Both the position numbers and the translations under genes were made by a program. Shown here one piece after another: positions 18,782-28,322 of a stretch of DNA of 50,025 nt. Every line of letters starts with the position of its first letter. Position 1 is the first letter of the stretch. Source of the DNA: Burkholderiales bacterium (GTDB lineage: Bacteria; Pseudomonadota; Gammaproteobacteria; Burkholderiales; Burkholderiaceae_C); the NCBI GenBank assembly GCA_947446855.1, contig CANFIH010000010.1, forward strand, positions 1 through 50,025, written 5' to 3'. The notes beneath the pieces were generated by a model that did not search any database, was not told where the DNA came from, and saw only the letters and a list, made by a program, of their open reading frames with translations.

Positions 18782-19234
18782 TTAAGCCTGGCGCACGATC
18801 AGCAGCGAGATCAGGCTGATGCGCGTCAGGTTCTCGGCCACGCTGCCCACCAGCAGGCGCTCGAAGCCGCGCACGCCGTGCGCGCCAATCACCAGCAGAT
18901 CACCGCCCCAGGCCTCGGCGGCCTCGGCAATCGCCTCGGCCACGCGCCGGTTGGCGGATTCAATCAGCATGCGCTCGGCCGGGCAGCCGGCGGCCTTGGC
19001 GCGGTCCACCGCCTCGTCCAGCATCTTGTTGGCACCGGCGCGGATTTCGGTCTTGATCTTGTCCACGTCGATGTAAGAGCCCAGGCCCATGCCGTGCTGC
19101 ACCAGGCCGGACTCGTCGGCCACAAAGGTGATGCAGATGCTGGCCTTGAGGGCGCCGGCCAGGGCAATGGCCTCGTCCAGCGCCTTGCGCGCGGTGCTGC
19201 TGTTGTCGATGGCGACAAATATCTTCTTGTACAT
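18782..19234 (-). CDS. Universal stress protein
   Basis: MYKKIFVAIDNSSTARKALDEAIALA...GGDLLVIGAHGVRGFERLLVGSVAENLTRISLISLLIVR. Confidence 0.92.
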   Translation of the reverse strand: MYKKIFVAIDNSSTARKALDEAIALAGALKASICITFVADESGLVQHGMGLGSYIDVDKIKTEIRAGANKMLDEAVDRAKAAGCPAERMLIESANRRVAEAIAEAAEAWGGDLLVIGAHGVRGFERLLVGSVAENLTRISLISLLIVRQA

Positions 19235-19250
19235 GGTGTTGGCTTTCTTG

Positions 19251-20912
19251 TTAGTGGATGACCATCAGGGTGAAGGGGAACACATAGGCCTGCATCGTTA
19301 CAAACAGGCCGACCAGGCAGGCCAGGGCGATGGAGTGGAAGAACACATAGCGCAGGATGTCGCCTTCGTGGTTGAACCAGCGGGTGGCGGTGGACGCCAC
19401 GACGATGGATTGGGCATCGATCATCTTGCCCATCACACCGCCCGAGCTGTTGGCCGCACCCATCAGGTTGGGTGACAGACCGAGCTGCTCGGCTGCGACT
19501 TTTTGCATACCGCCAAACAGCACGTTGGAGGCGGTGTCCGAGCCGGTCATGGCCACGCCGATCCAGCCCATCAGGGTGCCGAAGAAGGGATAGAGCACGC
19601 CGGTGTTGGCAAAGGCCAGGCCAAGGGTGGTGTCGGTGCCGGAGTAACGCGTCAGCGTGCCCAGGCCCAGCATCAGCACGATGGTGGCCAGCGAGTAGCG
19701 CACCAGCCAGGCGGTGCGGCCAAAGGTCTTGACGATTTCCCAAGGCTTGTAGCTCATCACCAGGGCGCCGATGATGGCGGCCAGCAGAATGCCGGTGCCG
19801 GTGGCGGACAGCAGATTGAGCGTGTAGATGGCAGCTTCCTTGGTCGGCTGGGCTACCACGGGGGCGACTTTTTCCACCATGTTGTGCAGGCCGGTCATCT
19901 CGAACTTGGGTGCGTAAATGCCGTTCAGGTAGGTTTTGACCGGGGGCAGGCCCCAGACAAACACAAAGCCGGTCAGGATGGCCCAGGGGGTCCAGGCCTT
20001 GATCAGCTCGGCACGGCTGTGCACGGTGGGTGCGACTTCATCCTTGGCTTCGCCGCCGTCGGTCTCATGGCCCTTGAGCGAAGGCGAGCGCCAGATCTTC
20101 TTGGGTTGCCAGACGCGCAGGAACAGGATCAGGGACACCATGGAAACCAGGGCGGCAATGATGTCCACCAGCTCCGGGCCGATGAAGTTCGACACCAGGT
20201 ACTGCGGGATGGCAAACGACAGACCGGTGACCAGAATCGCAGGCCAGATTTCCATCATCGCCTTGCGTCCGGCAAAGGCCCAGATCAGCCAGAACGGCAC
20301 CATCAGCGAGAACAGGGGCAGCTGGCGCCCGATCATCGCGGTGACTTCCATCAGGTCGTAACCGTGCACCTTGGCCAGCGTGATCACCGGTGTGCCCAGG
20401 GCACCGAAGGCGACCGGTGCCGTATTGGCGATCAGGCTCAAACCGGAGGCGGCCAGGGGCGAGAAGCCCAGGCCGATCAGGATGCCGGCGGTGACGGCCA
20501 CGGGTGTGCCAAAGCCTGCCGCCCCTTCAAAAAAGGCGCCAAAGCAAAAGGCAATCAGCAGCAACTGCAGGCGCCGGTCACTGGTGATGCCGGAGAGCGA
20601 ATCCTGCAGCACCTTGAAGCTGCCGTTTTGTTCGGCCAGCTGCTGCAAAAAGATGATGTTGAGCACAATCCAGCCGATCGGCAGCAGGCCGGTGAAGCCG
20701 CCGAAGAGGGCGGCCTTGCCTGCCATGTCGGCCGGCATGCCGTAGGCCAGCACGGCAATCGCCAGAGCGGAGAGCAGGCCCAGGCCGGCGGCGATATGGG
20801 CCTTGATGTGCAGAAAGCCCAGGCAGATGAGCATCACGGCCACCGGCACGGCAGCCAGTAGCGTGGAGATGACCATATTGCCGAACGGGTCGTAAACTTG
20901 TTGCCAGATCAT
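19251..20912 (-). CDS. lldP: L-lactate permease (LctP/LldP family)
   Basis: MIWQQVYDPFGNMVISTLLAAVPV...FFEGAAGFGTPVAVTAGILIGLGFSPLAASGLSLIANTAPVAFGALGTPV; adjacent lactate genes. Confidence 0.93.
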   Translation of the reverse strand: MIWQQVYDPFGNMVISTLLAAVPVAVMLICLGFLHIKAHIAAGLGLLSALAIAVLAYGMPADMAGKAALFGGFTGLLPIGWIVLNIIFLQQLAEQNGSFKVLQDSLSGITSDRRLQLLLIAFCFGAFFEGAAGFGTPVAVTAGILIGLGFSPLAASGLSLIANTAPVAFGALGTPVITLAKVHGYDLMEVTAMIGRQLPLFSLMVPFWLIWAFAGRKAMMEIWPAILVTGLSFAIPQYLVSNFIGPELVDIIAALVSMVSLILFLRVWQPKKIWRSPSLKGHETDGGEAKDEVAPTVHSRAELIKAWTPWAILTGFVFVWGLPPVKTYLNGIYAPKFEMTGLHNMVEKVAPVVAQPTKEAAIYTLNLLSATGTGILLAAIIGALVMSYKPWEIVKTFGRTAWLVRYSLATIVLMLGLGTLTRYSGTDTTLGLAFANTGVLYPFFGTLMGWIGVAMTGSDTASNVLFGGMQKVAAEQLGLSPNLMGAANSSGGVMGKMIDAQSIVVASTATRWFNHEGDILRYVFFHSIALACLVGLFVTMQAYVFPFTLMVIH

Positions 20913-20993
20913 GGGGTATTCCTCATTGGTATTTGAAAATTAAAAAGGGTGAAAACAGGGTGTAAGGGCGCACAGGATGTTTGGGTTTGTGAT

Positions 20994-23780
20994 TTAGCAA
21001 GCGGCGGCATTCTCCCCACGGCTGCACTCTTCGAGCAGATAGGCCACCGAGTGGTAAGGCCGTCCGGTCTCTTCGGTCAGACCGATCTCGCAGGTGCGGT
21101 TGGTGGATACGCCTTCGCAGCAGGCACTGGGCAACTCCGCGTGGATTTTTCGTAGCGCGTGGGCATTGAGTTCAGGCACCACAAAACCGCGGTCGCCAGC
21201 AAAGCCGCAGCAGGTCACGCCGGCCGGCTCCACCACTGCTTCAGCGCAGGCTGATACCAGTTGGCGCAGCTTCTCATGCGTGCCGGTGCGCCTGGCGCTG
21301 CAGTTGATGTGCAGGGCAATGGGCCCGGGCTTCTTCTGCATGCGGTGGTTCAGGCGCGGCAGCAGGGCGTCGACGGCAAATTCATGGAAGTCCAGAATCT
21401 GCACGCGCCCGGCCAGCAGCTTTTGCATGCGGGCCGAACAACTGCTGGCGTCCAGAATGATGGGGTACAGACCACCCTTGCCATCGTCGGCTGCGGCCAG
21501 CAGGGCGGCGATCAGTGTGGTCGACATGGCGTCTGCTTCCTCGGCCATGCCCTTGCTGGCCAGCATCAGGCCGCAGCACAGTTTGTCAAAGCCTTCGGGC
21601 AGGCGCGGCGCGTAGCCAGCGCGTATCAGCAGCTCGATCACCACATCGGCCAGACCGGCCTCATCTCTGGTGTTGCCGCCAAAGATGCGCGCGCCGCAGG
21701 TGGGGAAGTACACCACCGGGTCGCCAGAGGAAGTGCGGGCCTGCGGCAGGCGCCCGGCCTGCGGCATGGACTTTTTCCAGACACCGCCGGAGAGCTTGTT
21801 GAGCAGATCACCACCCACCACCTTGGCGGCGAGTTGGCCCGCGCTCAGGCCCACGCGCGATAGGGTCGCCACCTTGCCGAAGTTTTCGCCCACCAGCTTG
21901 CCCACCGTGTGGCTGGCGCTGCCCAGGCCACGGCCGCGCAGCATACGCGTGAGTTCGCCGGTGTCGATACCGACGGGACAAGCGGTGGAGCACATACCGC
22001 AACCGGCGCAGGTGTCCAGGCCGAAATAGGCAAAGTCGGTGGCCACCGTGCCGGGGTCTTCCTGGGCGGCTTCGCGGCGCGAGAGTTCACGCCAGCTGAC
22101 GATGCGCTGGCGCGGCGACAGGGTGAGGCGGTGCGAGGGGCACAGCGGCTCGCAAAAGCCGCATTCAATGCAGCGATCCACAATCGCCTCGGCGGCCGGC
22201 ATGGGCTTGAGGTTTTTCAGGTGCGAGGCCGGGTCGTCGGTGAGGATGACGCCGGGATTGAGTAATCCGCTCGGGTCGAACAAGGCCTTGATGCGGCGCA
22301 TCAGATCGGTGGCCTGCTTGCCCCATTCCATCTCCACAAACGGCGCCATGTTGCGGCCGGTGCCGTGCTCGGCTTTCAGCGAGCCGTCGTACTTTTTCAC
22401 CACCAGATCACAGACATCGTCCATGAAGCGTGCGTAGCGTTGCACCTCGGCCTCGTCGCCAAAGTCCTGGGTGAAGACGAAGTGCAGATTGCCCTCGAGC
22501 GCGTGGCCGAAGATGATGGCCTCGCTGTAGCCGTGTTTCAGGAAAAGGGCCTGCAAATCCAGCGTGGCAGAAGCCAGCGATTCAATCGGGAAGGCCACGT
22601 CTTCAATGATCACCGTGGTGCCGGCCTTGCGCATGGCGCCCACCGAAGGGAAGGTGCCCTTGCGGACCTTCCAGTACATCTCGCAGGTGGCAGCATCGGT
22701 GGAGAACTGCGGCGGCTCGACCGTCTCAATGCCTTGCAGGGCAGTCAGCACGGCATCCATCTTCAGCTGCAGTGCAACCGAAGTTTCAGCCCGCACTTCA
22801 ATCAGCAGGGCTGCCGCATCTGCCCCCAGGGTCTGGATCACGGCGGGCAGGCCAGGCTTGCTTTCCACTGAACGCAGGGCCGGGCGATCCAGCAGTTCCA
22901 CGGCGGCTACGGGCTTCGGCTTGAGGCGGATGACGGCATCGCAGGCGCTGGCAATCGTGGGGAAGAACACCAGCGCGCTGGCCTTGAACGGGTCTTCGGC
23001 CACGGTGTCAAACGTGATGCTGGAGATAAAGCCCAGCGTGCCCTCCGAGCCGATCATCAGGTGGGCCAGGATATCCACCGGGTCGGCAAAGTCGATCAGG
23101 GCATTCAGGCTGTAGCCGGTGGTGTTCTTGATCTGGTATTTGTGGCGGATGCGCTCGGCCAGCGCGCTGTCGGCACGGGTCTGCTCGCCCATCTGCTGCA
23201 GCTCGTCGAGCAGCGCGCGGTGGCTGGTGCGGAAGGCGGCCATGCTGGCGGCATCCTGCGTGTCGAGCACGCTGCCGTCGGCCAGCAGCACGCGCATGCC
23301 CCGCAAGGTGCGGTAGCTGTTTTGCGCCGTGCCGCAGCACATGCCGGAGGCATTGTTGGCCGCAATGCCGCCAATCTTGCAGGCGTTGATCGAGGCCGGG
23401 TCCGGCCCAATCTTGCGGCCCAGGGGTGCCAGGCGGAAGTTGACCTCGCCGCCTATGATGCCCGGCCCCAGGCGCACGCTGGCAGCATCCGCTGCAATCT
23501 CGCAGGTGGCAAAGCCTTCGCCGATCAGCATCAGCACGCCATCGGTCACGGCCTGGCCGGACAGGCTGGTGCCGGCGGCGCGAATCGTCACCGGGCGGTG
23601 GTGGGCGTGGGCGATTGCCAGCACGGCCTGCACCTCGGCCTCGTCTTCCACGATGGCCACCACCTCGGGCGTGAGGCGGTAAAAGCTGGCGTCCGTGCCA
23701 TAGGCCAGGCGGCGCAGGTCGTCGAACACAACTTGGGCCGAGGGCAGGACCGTGCCAAGGGCGGCGATGAGTGGGCTCAT
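20994..23780 (-). CDS. FAD-binding and Fe-S-binding oxidoreductase, likely D-lactate dehydrogenase
   Basis: FAD-linked oxidase N-half (VTIRAAGTSLSGQAVTDGVLM, KIGGIAANNASGMCCGT) fused to CIECGFCEPLCP and CAGCGMCSTACP clusters and CCG domains; start taken at MSPLIAALG. Confidence 0.88.
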   Translation of the reverse strand: MSPLIAALGTVLPSAQVVFDDLRRLAYGTDASFYRLTPEVVAIVEDEAEVQAVLAIAHAHHRPVTIRAAGTSLSGQAVTDGVLMLIGEGFATCEIAADAASVRLGPGIIGGEVNFRLAPLGRKIGPDPASINACKIGGIAANNASGMCCGTAQNSYRTLRGMRVLLADGSVLDTQDAASMAAFRTSHRALLDELQQMGEQTRADSALAERIRHKYQIKNTTGYSLNALIDFADPVDILAHLMIGSEGTLGFISSITFDTVAEDPFKASALVFFPTIASACDAVIRLKPKPVAAVELLDRPALRSVESKPGLPAVIQTLGADAAALLIEVRAETSVALQLKMDAVLTALQGIETVEPPQFSTDAATCEMYWKVRKGTFPSVGAMRKAGTTVIIEDVAFPIESLASATLDLQALFLKHGYSEAIIFGHALEGNLHFVFTQDFGDEAEVQRYARFMDDVCDLVVKKYDGSLKAEHGTGRNMAPFVEMEWGKQATDLMRRIKALFDPSGLLNPGVILTDDPASHLKNLKPMPAAEAIVDRCIECGFCEPLCPSHRLTLSPRQRIVSWRELSRREAAQEDPGTVATDFAYFGLDTCAGCGMCSTACPVGIDTGELTRMLRGRGLGSASHTVGKLVGENFGKVATLSRVGLSAGQLAAKVVGGDLLNKLSGGVWKKSMPQAGRLPQARTSSGDPVVYFPTCGARIFGGNTRDEAGLADVVIELLIRAGYAPRLPEGFDKLCCGLMLASKGMAEEADAMSTTLIAALLAAADDGKGGLYPIILDASSCSARMQKLLAGRVQILDFHEFAVDALLPRLNHRMQKKPGPIALHINCSARRTGTHEKLRQLVSACAEAVVEPAGVTCCGFAGDRGFVVPELNAHALRKIHAELPSACCEGVSTNRTCEIGLTEETGRPYHSVAYLLEECSRGENAAAC

Positions 23781-25213
23781 TTCTTGTTCTCTTCCTTTAA
23801 AAGATCGCGTAACCGTTTGGCGGCGGGGACCAGGGGCGTGCGGCTGCGCGTCCAGGCGCCCTGCTCCGAGGGCGACATCGAGCGCCCCCGGCTCATGAAC
23901 CACGAGGCCAGGCGGTACATGCCAGAGCGGCTGTAGATCTGCGACCAGACGCTCCACACCGCTGTGCCGGCCACGCTACGCCCGGCGCCGCTGCCGCGCA
24001 ATCTGGCATCTGTCGTATGCGGGCGGGCCTGCGCCTCGTTGCGCAGGCGCACCAGGATGTCGGGAATCGGGATCTTCACCGGGCAGACTTCGCCGCAGGC
24101 GCCACACAGCGTGGAGGCAAAGGCCAGCGGGTAGGTGCTCTCCAGGCCCATCATGTGCGGCGAGATGATGGCGCCGATCGGGCCGGGGTAGGTGGTGCCG
24201 TAGGCATGGCCGCCTATGCGCGCATACACCGGGCAATGGTTCATGCAGGCGCCGCAGCGGATGCACTGCAGCGTGGCGCGCAGCTCGTCATCGGCAAAGG
24301 CCTGGGTGCGGCCGTTGTCCAGCAGGATGAGGTGCATCTCTTCAGGGCCGTCGAGCTCCCCGGTGCGGCGCGGGCCGCTGATCATGTTCACATAGGTGGT
24401 GATGGGCTGGCCGGTGGCCGAGCGCGTCAGCAGGCTGACCAGCGGCGCCACATGCTCCAGCTTCTCCACCACTTTTTCAATGCCTGTAATCGCAATGTGG
24501 ATGCGCGGCACGGTGGTGCACATGCGGCCGTTGCCTTCGTTTTCCACCAGACACAGCGTGCCGGTCTCTGCCACGGCAAAGTTCACACCCGAGAGGCCAA
24601 TGTCAGCCTCGGCAAACTTGCGCCGCAGCACGCGCCGGCCTATGGCGATGAGCGCATCCACGTCTTCGGTGTAGCGCACGCCCGGCACTTCCTTGGCAAA
24701 CAGGGCGGCGATTTCCTGCTTGGTTTTATGGATGGCCGGCATGATGATGTGCGAGGGCGTCTCGCCCGCCAGCTGCACGATGTACTCGCCCATGTCCGAC
24801 TCAAAGGCCTCGATGCCTGCCGCCTCCATGGCGTGGTTAAAACCCACCTCTTCGCTCACCATGGACTTGCCCTTGATGATGCGTTTGGCCTGCGCCTGGT
24901 GGGCAATGTTCAGGGCGATGGCATTGGCCTCGTCGCCGTTCTGCGCCCAGTACACCTGCACGCCCCGTGCCTGCAGGTTGGCCTCCAGCTGCTCCAGCAG
25001 ACGCGGCAGATTCGCCAGGCTGTATTGGCGGATTGCTTCACCCAGGTTGCGCAGGCCTTGCAACTCGGAGTCGTCGGCAAACTGCGCTTTGCGCTTGCTT
25101 TGGAGATAGTCCATGGCGCCACGGAAATTCTTGCGCTGCGCCGGGTCATTGAGCACGCTGCGGCTGCGGGCCTGGAAGTCTTCGCGCGGGTGGATGGGGA
25201 TGACCTTGTTCAT
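23777..25213 (-). CDS. lutB: Lactate utilization iron-sulfur protein LutB/LldF
   Basis: CIRCGACMNHCPVY and CGACGEVCPVKIPIPDILVRLR; neighbours lutC and lutA. Confidence 0.92.
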   Translation of the reverse strand: MNKVIPIHPREDFQARSRSVLNDPAQRKNFRGAMDYLQSKRKAQFADDSELQGLRNLGEAIRQYSLANLPRLLEQLEANLQARGVQVYWAQNGDEANAIALNIAHQAQAKRIIKGKSMVSEEVGFNHAMEAAGIEAFESDMGEYIVQLAGETPSHIIMPAIHKTKQEIAALFAKEVPGVRYTEDVDALIAIGRRVLRRKFAEADIGLSGVNFAVAETGTLCLVENEGNGRMCTTVPRIHIAITGIEKVVEKLEHVAPLVSLLTRSATGQPITTYVNMISGPRRTGELDGPEEMHLILLDNGRTQAFADDELRATLQCIRCGACMNHCPVYARIGGHAYGTTYPGPIGAIISPHMMGLESTYPLAFASTLCGACGEVCPVKIPIPDILVRLRNEAQARPHTTDARLRGSGAGRSVAGTAVWSVWSQIYSRSGMYRLASWFMSRGRSMSPSEQGAWTRSRTPLVPAAKRLRDLLKEENKK

Positions 25214-25896
25214 GCCGCACCACTTTCTTGAGCGCCGTCGGCCTGCAGCAGCAAGAGCACCAGTTCCTTGGGGCCGTGCGCGCCATAGGCCAGGGTTTGC
25301 TGGATGTCGGCGGTCTTGCTGGGGCCGCTGATCAACAGGGCGTTGGTGGGCATGGCCTCGGTCCAGCCCTCGACCGTCATGGCCTGGTGGAAGTCGGCGT
25401 GGATGGCGTTTTCTTCCAGCAGCACGAAGTGGACGGAGGGCACCAGCGACATCAGGCGCGGCTCTTCTGGGGTCGGCCACAGGATCAGGCTGCCGGTTTC
25501 GGCGATGGCGCTGCGGGCCAGGGTCAGCGAGGCATCGACGCCATCAAACAGCTGGTCTTGCCAGGCTGCAATCGGCTGCTCGTAGCGCAGCACCTGCAGG
25601 CCGGGTGGCGCGCAGCTGTGCAGTGCGTTGCCGTGCGGCGTCTTGTTGCCCACCAGCATCTGCAGCAGCCCCTTGTCAGCGCACAGCTGCAGCAGGGTGG
25701 GAATCCAGCTGGTTTTTGAAACCACATGCACCTCGGTATGCACGGCCTCCAGGGCGGCACGCAGGCGTGTCGAGCGTTGTGCCACGGTTTCATCGCGGCG
25801 TTGCGCGGCATACCAGGCGGACACATCGGGCAGGGCGGGTGCCTTGGCCATCGGCGTGGCGCGCAGCTTGCCGAAGATGGCGTCGCGGGCGCTCAT
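25210..25896 (-). CDS. lutC: Lactate utilization protein LutC/LldG
   Basis: MSARDAIFGKLRATP...SIAETGSLILWPTPEEPRLMSLVPSVHFVLLEENAIHADFHQAM-type sequence; 4-nt overlaps on both sides. Confidence 0.9.
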   Translation of the reverse strand: MSARDAIFGKLRATPMAKAPALPDVSAWYAAQRRDETVAQRSTRLRAALEAVHTEVHVVSKTSWIPTLLQLCADKGLLQMLVGNKTPHGNALHSCAPPGLQVLRYEQPIAAWQDQLFDGVDASLTLARSAIAETGSLILWPTPEEPRLMSLVPSVHFVLLEENAIHADFHQAMTVEGWTEAMPTNALLISGPSKTADIQQTLAYGAHGPKELVLLLLQADGAQESGAA

Positions 25897-26711
25897 GCTA
25901 TTTCTGCCTTGCTGGGGTTGGTGCGCTGCCACAGAAAGCTGGCGATGTGCTCGCCGTCCAGCGACGGTTCCTTGCGCCCGGCCAGTTCGTCCTGTTTGGC
26001 CGCGCGGCCGGTGATGTTGAGCAGGCAGCCGCAATCGGCGCTGACCACGCAGCCCACGCCGGTGTCCTTGATGGCGGCCACCTTTTCGGTGACGATGGCC
26101 TCGGAGATGTCCGGGTAGAGCAGGGCAAAGGTGCCGCCAAAACCGCAGCACTCTTCGACCCTTGCATGCACTTCCACGTTCACGTTGGCCAGGCTGTCCA
26201 GCAGCGCCACGCTGGTTTCGTGCGAGCCCATCTGGCGGCGCGCATGGCAGGAGGTGTGCAGGGCCACGCTGCGCGGCGCGCCCAGGTCTTCGTGGTGAAA
26301 GTTCACCACATGCACCAGAAACTCGGTCAGCTCATACACACGCCCGGACAGCGCCAGCGCCTTGGCGTGCAGCACGGGGTCCTTGGCAAACAGATGCGGG
26401 TAATGCGTGCGCATCATGCCGCCACACGATCCGGAGGGCACCACCACCGGCCAGTCCTCGGTAAACAGGTTGAGCTGGTGAAGGGCCACGCTGCGCGCCT
26501 CGTCGGGGTAGCCGCTGCTATGCGCCGGCTGGCCGCAGCAGGTTTGCTGTTCGAGGTAATGCACGCGTATGCCCTCGCGTTCCAGCAGGCGCACCGTGTC
26601 CAGCCCGGCCTGTGGGCTGAACTGGTCCACCAGGCAGGTGGAGAAAAGGTAGACGTCAGCCGGTTTGGCCGGGTACTGACGGGCGCCGGGGGCGTGGCTG
26701 TGCATGTCCAT
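25893..26711 (-). CDS. lutA: Lactate utilization protein LutA/LldE ((Fe-S)-binding, CCG domains)
   Basis: DVYLFSTCLVDQFSPQAGLDTVRLLEREGIRVHYLEQQTCCGQPA...VEECCGFGGTFALLYPDISEAIVTEKVAAI. Confidence 0.93.
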   Translation of the reverse strand: MDMHSHAPGARQYPAKPADVYLFSTCLVDQFSPQAGLDTVRLLEREGIRVHYLEQQTCCGQPAHSSGYPDEARSVALHQLNLFTEDWPVVVPSGSCGGMMRTHYPHLFAKDPVLHAKALALSGRVYELTEFLVHVVNFHHEDLGAPRSVALHTSCHARRQMGSHETSVALLDSLANVNVEVHARVEECCGFGGTFALLYPDISEAIVTEKVAAIKDTGVGCVVSADCGCLLNITGRAAKQDELAGRKEPSLDGEHIASFLWQRTNPSKAEIA

Positions 26712-26740
26712 TCTCCTCGTTCACTTTACAATTGGTAAAG

Positions 26741-26751
26741 TGGTAATACCA
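26741..26751. promoter_or_regulatory. Candidate LldR/PdhR-type operator TGGTAATACCA
   Basis: TGGTNNNACCA, in the gap between lutA and the divergent FadR-family regulator. Confidence 0.6.
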
Positions 26752-26847
26752 ATTAGGTGGGGGAATGTACGGGTAAGTATTGAGTTTTGTCAATCGTATG
26801 GCGTCAACAAGACCTGATTTGTTCCGTTTGAGGCCCAAATGCTAAAC

Positions 26848-26858
26848 TGGTCATACCA
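26848..26858. promoter_or_regulatory. Candidate LldR/PdhR-type operator TGGTCATACCA
   Basis: Second TGGTNNNACCA in the same gap, 15 bp before the regulator ATG. Confidence 0.6.
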
Positions 26859-26872
26859 AAATACGCCGCACC

Positions 26873-27625
26873 ATGACCTCAGCCCGCCCCGCCCTGAACC
26901 GCCTTGCCGACGTGGTTGCCCGCGACCTGGAGCAGCGCATTCTGGAAGGCTCACTCAAGCCAGGAGACCGTCTGCCTTCCGAGCGCACGCTGGCGCTGGA
27001 GCTGGCTATTTCACGCCCCAGCCTGCGCGAGGCGATTCAAAAACTGGTGGTCAAGGGCCTGCTGGAAACCAAACATGGCGGTGGCACGGTGGTCACCGAC
27101 CGCTTGCAGGCCAGCTTTTCCGACCCCTGGCAAGACATGCTGCAGGAGCACCCGCTGCTGCAATCCGACATGCTGGAGTTCCGCCACATGCTCGAGGGCG
27201 AAGCCGCCAGGCTGGCTGCCGAGCGCGCCACCGACGTGGACCTGGAGCGCATAGACGCTGCTTACACCGCGCTGCAGCAGGCCTATGACAGCGACGACAT
27301 GACCGCCTGCATCGACACCGATGTGGCCTTTCACCAGGCCATCGCCGACGCCTCCCACAACAGCCTGATCGGCCACCTCTGGGGCAGCCTGATGCGCGTG
27401 ATCCACGGCCACGTGTCTGACAACCTGGTGCACCTGCATGCGATTCCCGCGCAATGGGAACAACTGCGCGCCCAGCACAAGTCCATCTGGGAGTCGGTGC
27501 GTGGCCACGCCGCCGAAGACGCCATGCGCGTCTCGCGCGAGCACATCAGCTTTGTGCGCCAGAGCATGGAAGAGGCCGCCAGGATTGAAGACCGGCGCAA
27601 CAGTGCGCTGCGACGCCTGAGTTAA
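26873..27625 (+). CDS. lldR: FadR/GntR family regulator with FCD domain, probable lactate regulator
   Basis: LEQRILEGSLKPGDRLPSERTLALELAISRPSLREAIQKLVVKGLLETKHGGGT; FCD-like C-terminal; divergent from lut operon. Confidence 0.85.
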   Translation: MTSARPALNRLADVVARDLEQRILEGSLKPGDRLPSERTLALELAISRPSLREAIQKLVVKGLLETKHGGGTVVTDRLQASFSDPWQDMLQEHPLLQSDMLEFRHMLEGEAARLAAERATDVDLERIDAAYTALQQAYDSDDMTACIDTDVAFHQAIADASHNSLIGHLWGSLMRVIHGHVSDNLVHLHAIPAQWEQLRAQHKSIWESVRGHAAEDAMRVSREHISFVRQSMEEAARIEDRRNSALRRLS

Positions 27626-28302
27626 GCCGCCAGCCACTCCACAAAATCCTTTTGCATCCCCGCACTGATACCGTGGTCCATGGCGTAGAGATGCAGCGTG
27701 TGCTGCACGCCCAGCTGGGTCAGCAGTGCGTCTGAGCGCTGGGCCCAGTGCACCGGCAGCACGCCGTCCTGCTCGCCATGGCTGACAAAGGCCCGGAGCG
27801 TGGCCAGGCGTTCCTGGCTCGCGATGACGGGCTCCAGCTCGGGCAGGATGCGGCCCGACAGCAGGCCAAAGGCGCGCAGGCTTTCGGGGGAGGTCAGGGC
27901 CACGCTGGCGCTCATGATGCCGCCCTGGCTGAAGCCGGCAATCACCGTCTGCGCTGGCGTAATGCCGTGCTGCTGTTGCAGTTGCAGCAGCAGCGCGATC
28001 AGCAGTTGGCGGCTGTGCTCGGCCTGTTCCGGGTTGATGCGCGGCCCGGTGCCGCTGAAGTTGACGTTGAAAAAGGCAAACTGCGTCGGGCCCATTGGCA
28101 AGGGGCCGCGCACCAGCACCACCAGGGTGTCCGGGTCCACGCCGGTGGCCAGGTCCAGCAGATGGGTTTCGTTGCCGCCCACGCCGTGCAGCAGCACCAG
28201 CAGCTGGGTCGGTGTGGCGGGGGCGGGCAGTCGCTGTCGGTAGCTCAGTTGCGTGGCGCTGTCGGTCTGCAGTGCACTCAGGGCGAAGGGGGTGGTGTTC
28301 AT
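27622..28302 (-). CDS. Alpha/beta hydrolase (carboxylesterase/phospholipase-like)
   Basis: LLVLLHGVGGNET, VIAGFSQGGIMSASVAL, VSHGEQDGVLPV; start at MNTTPFAL is a choice. Confidence 0.85.
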   Translation of the reverse strand: MNTTPFALSALQTDSATQLSYRQRLPAPATPTQLLVLLHGVGGNETHLLDLATGVDPDTLVVLVRGPLPMGPTQFAFFNVNFSGTGPRINPEQAEHSRQLLIALLLQLQQQHGITPAQTVIAGFSQGGIMSASVALTSPESLRAFGLLSGRILPELEPVIASQERLATLRAFVSHGEQDGVLPVHWAQRSDALLTQLGVQHTLHLYAMDHGISAGMQKDFVEWLAA

Positions 28303-28322
28303 GGTGTGTGTGATCGGGTTAT

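Noticed and set aside
19503-20861. 452-aa plus-strand ORF opposite lactate permease
   Set aside because: Shadow ORF; the minus strand encodes a clear LctP protein.
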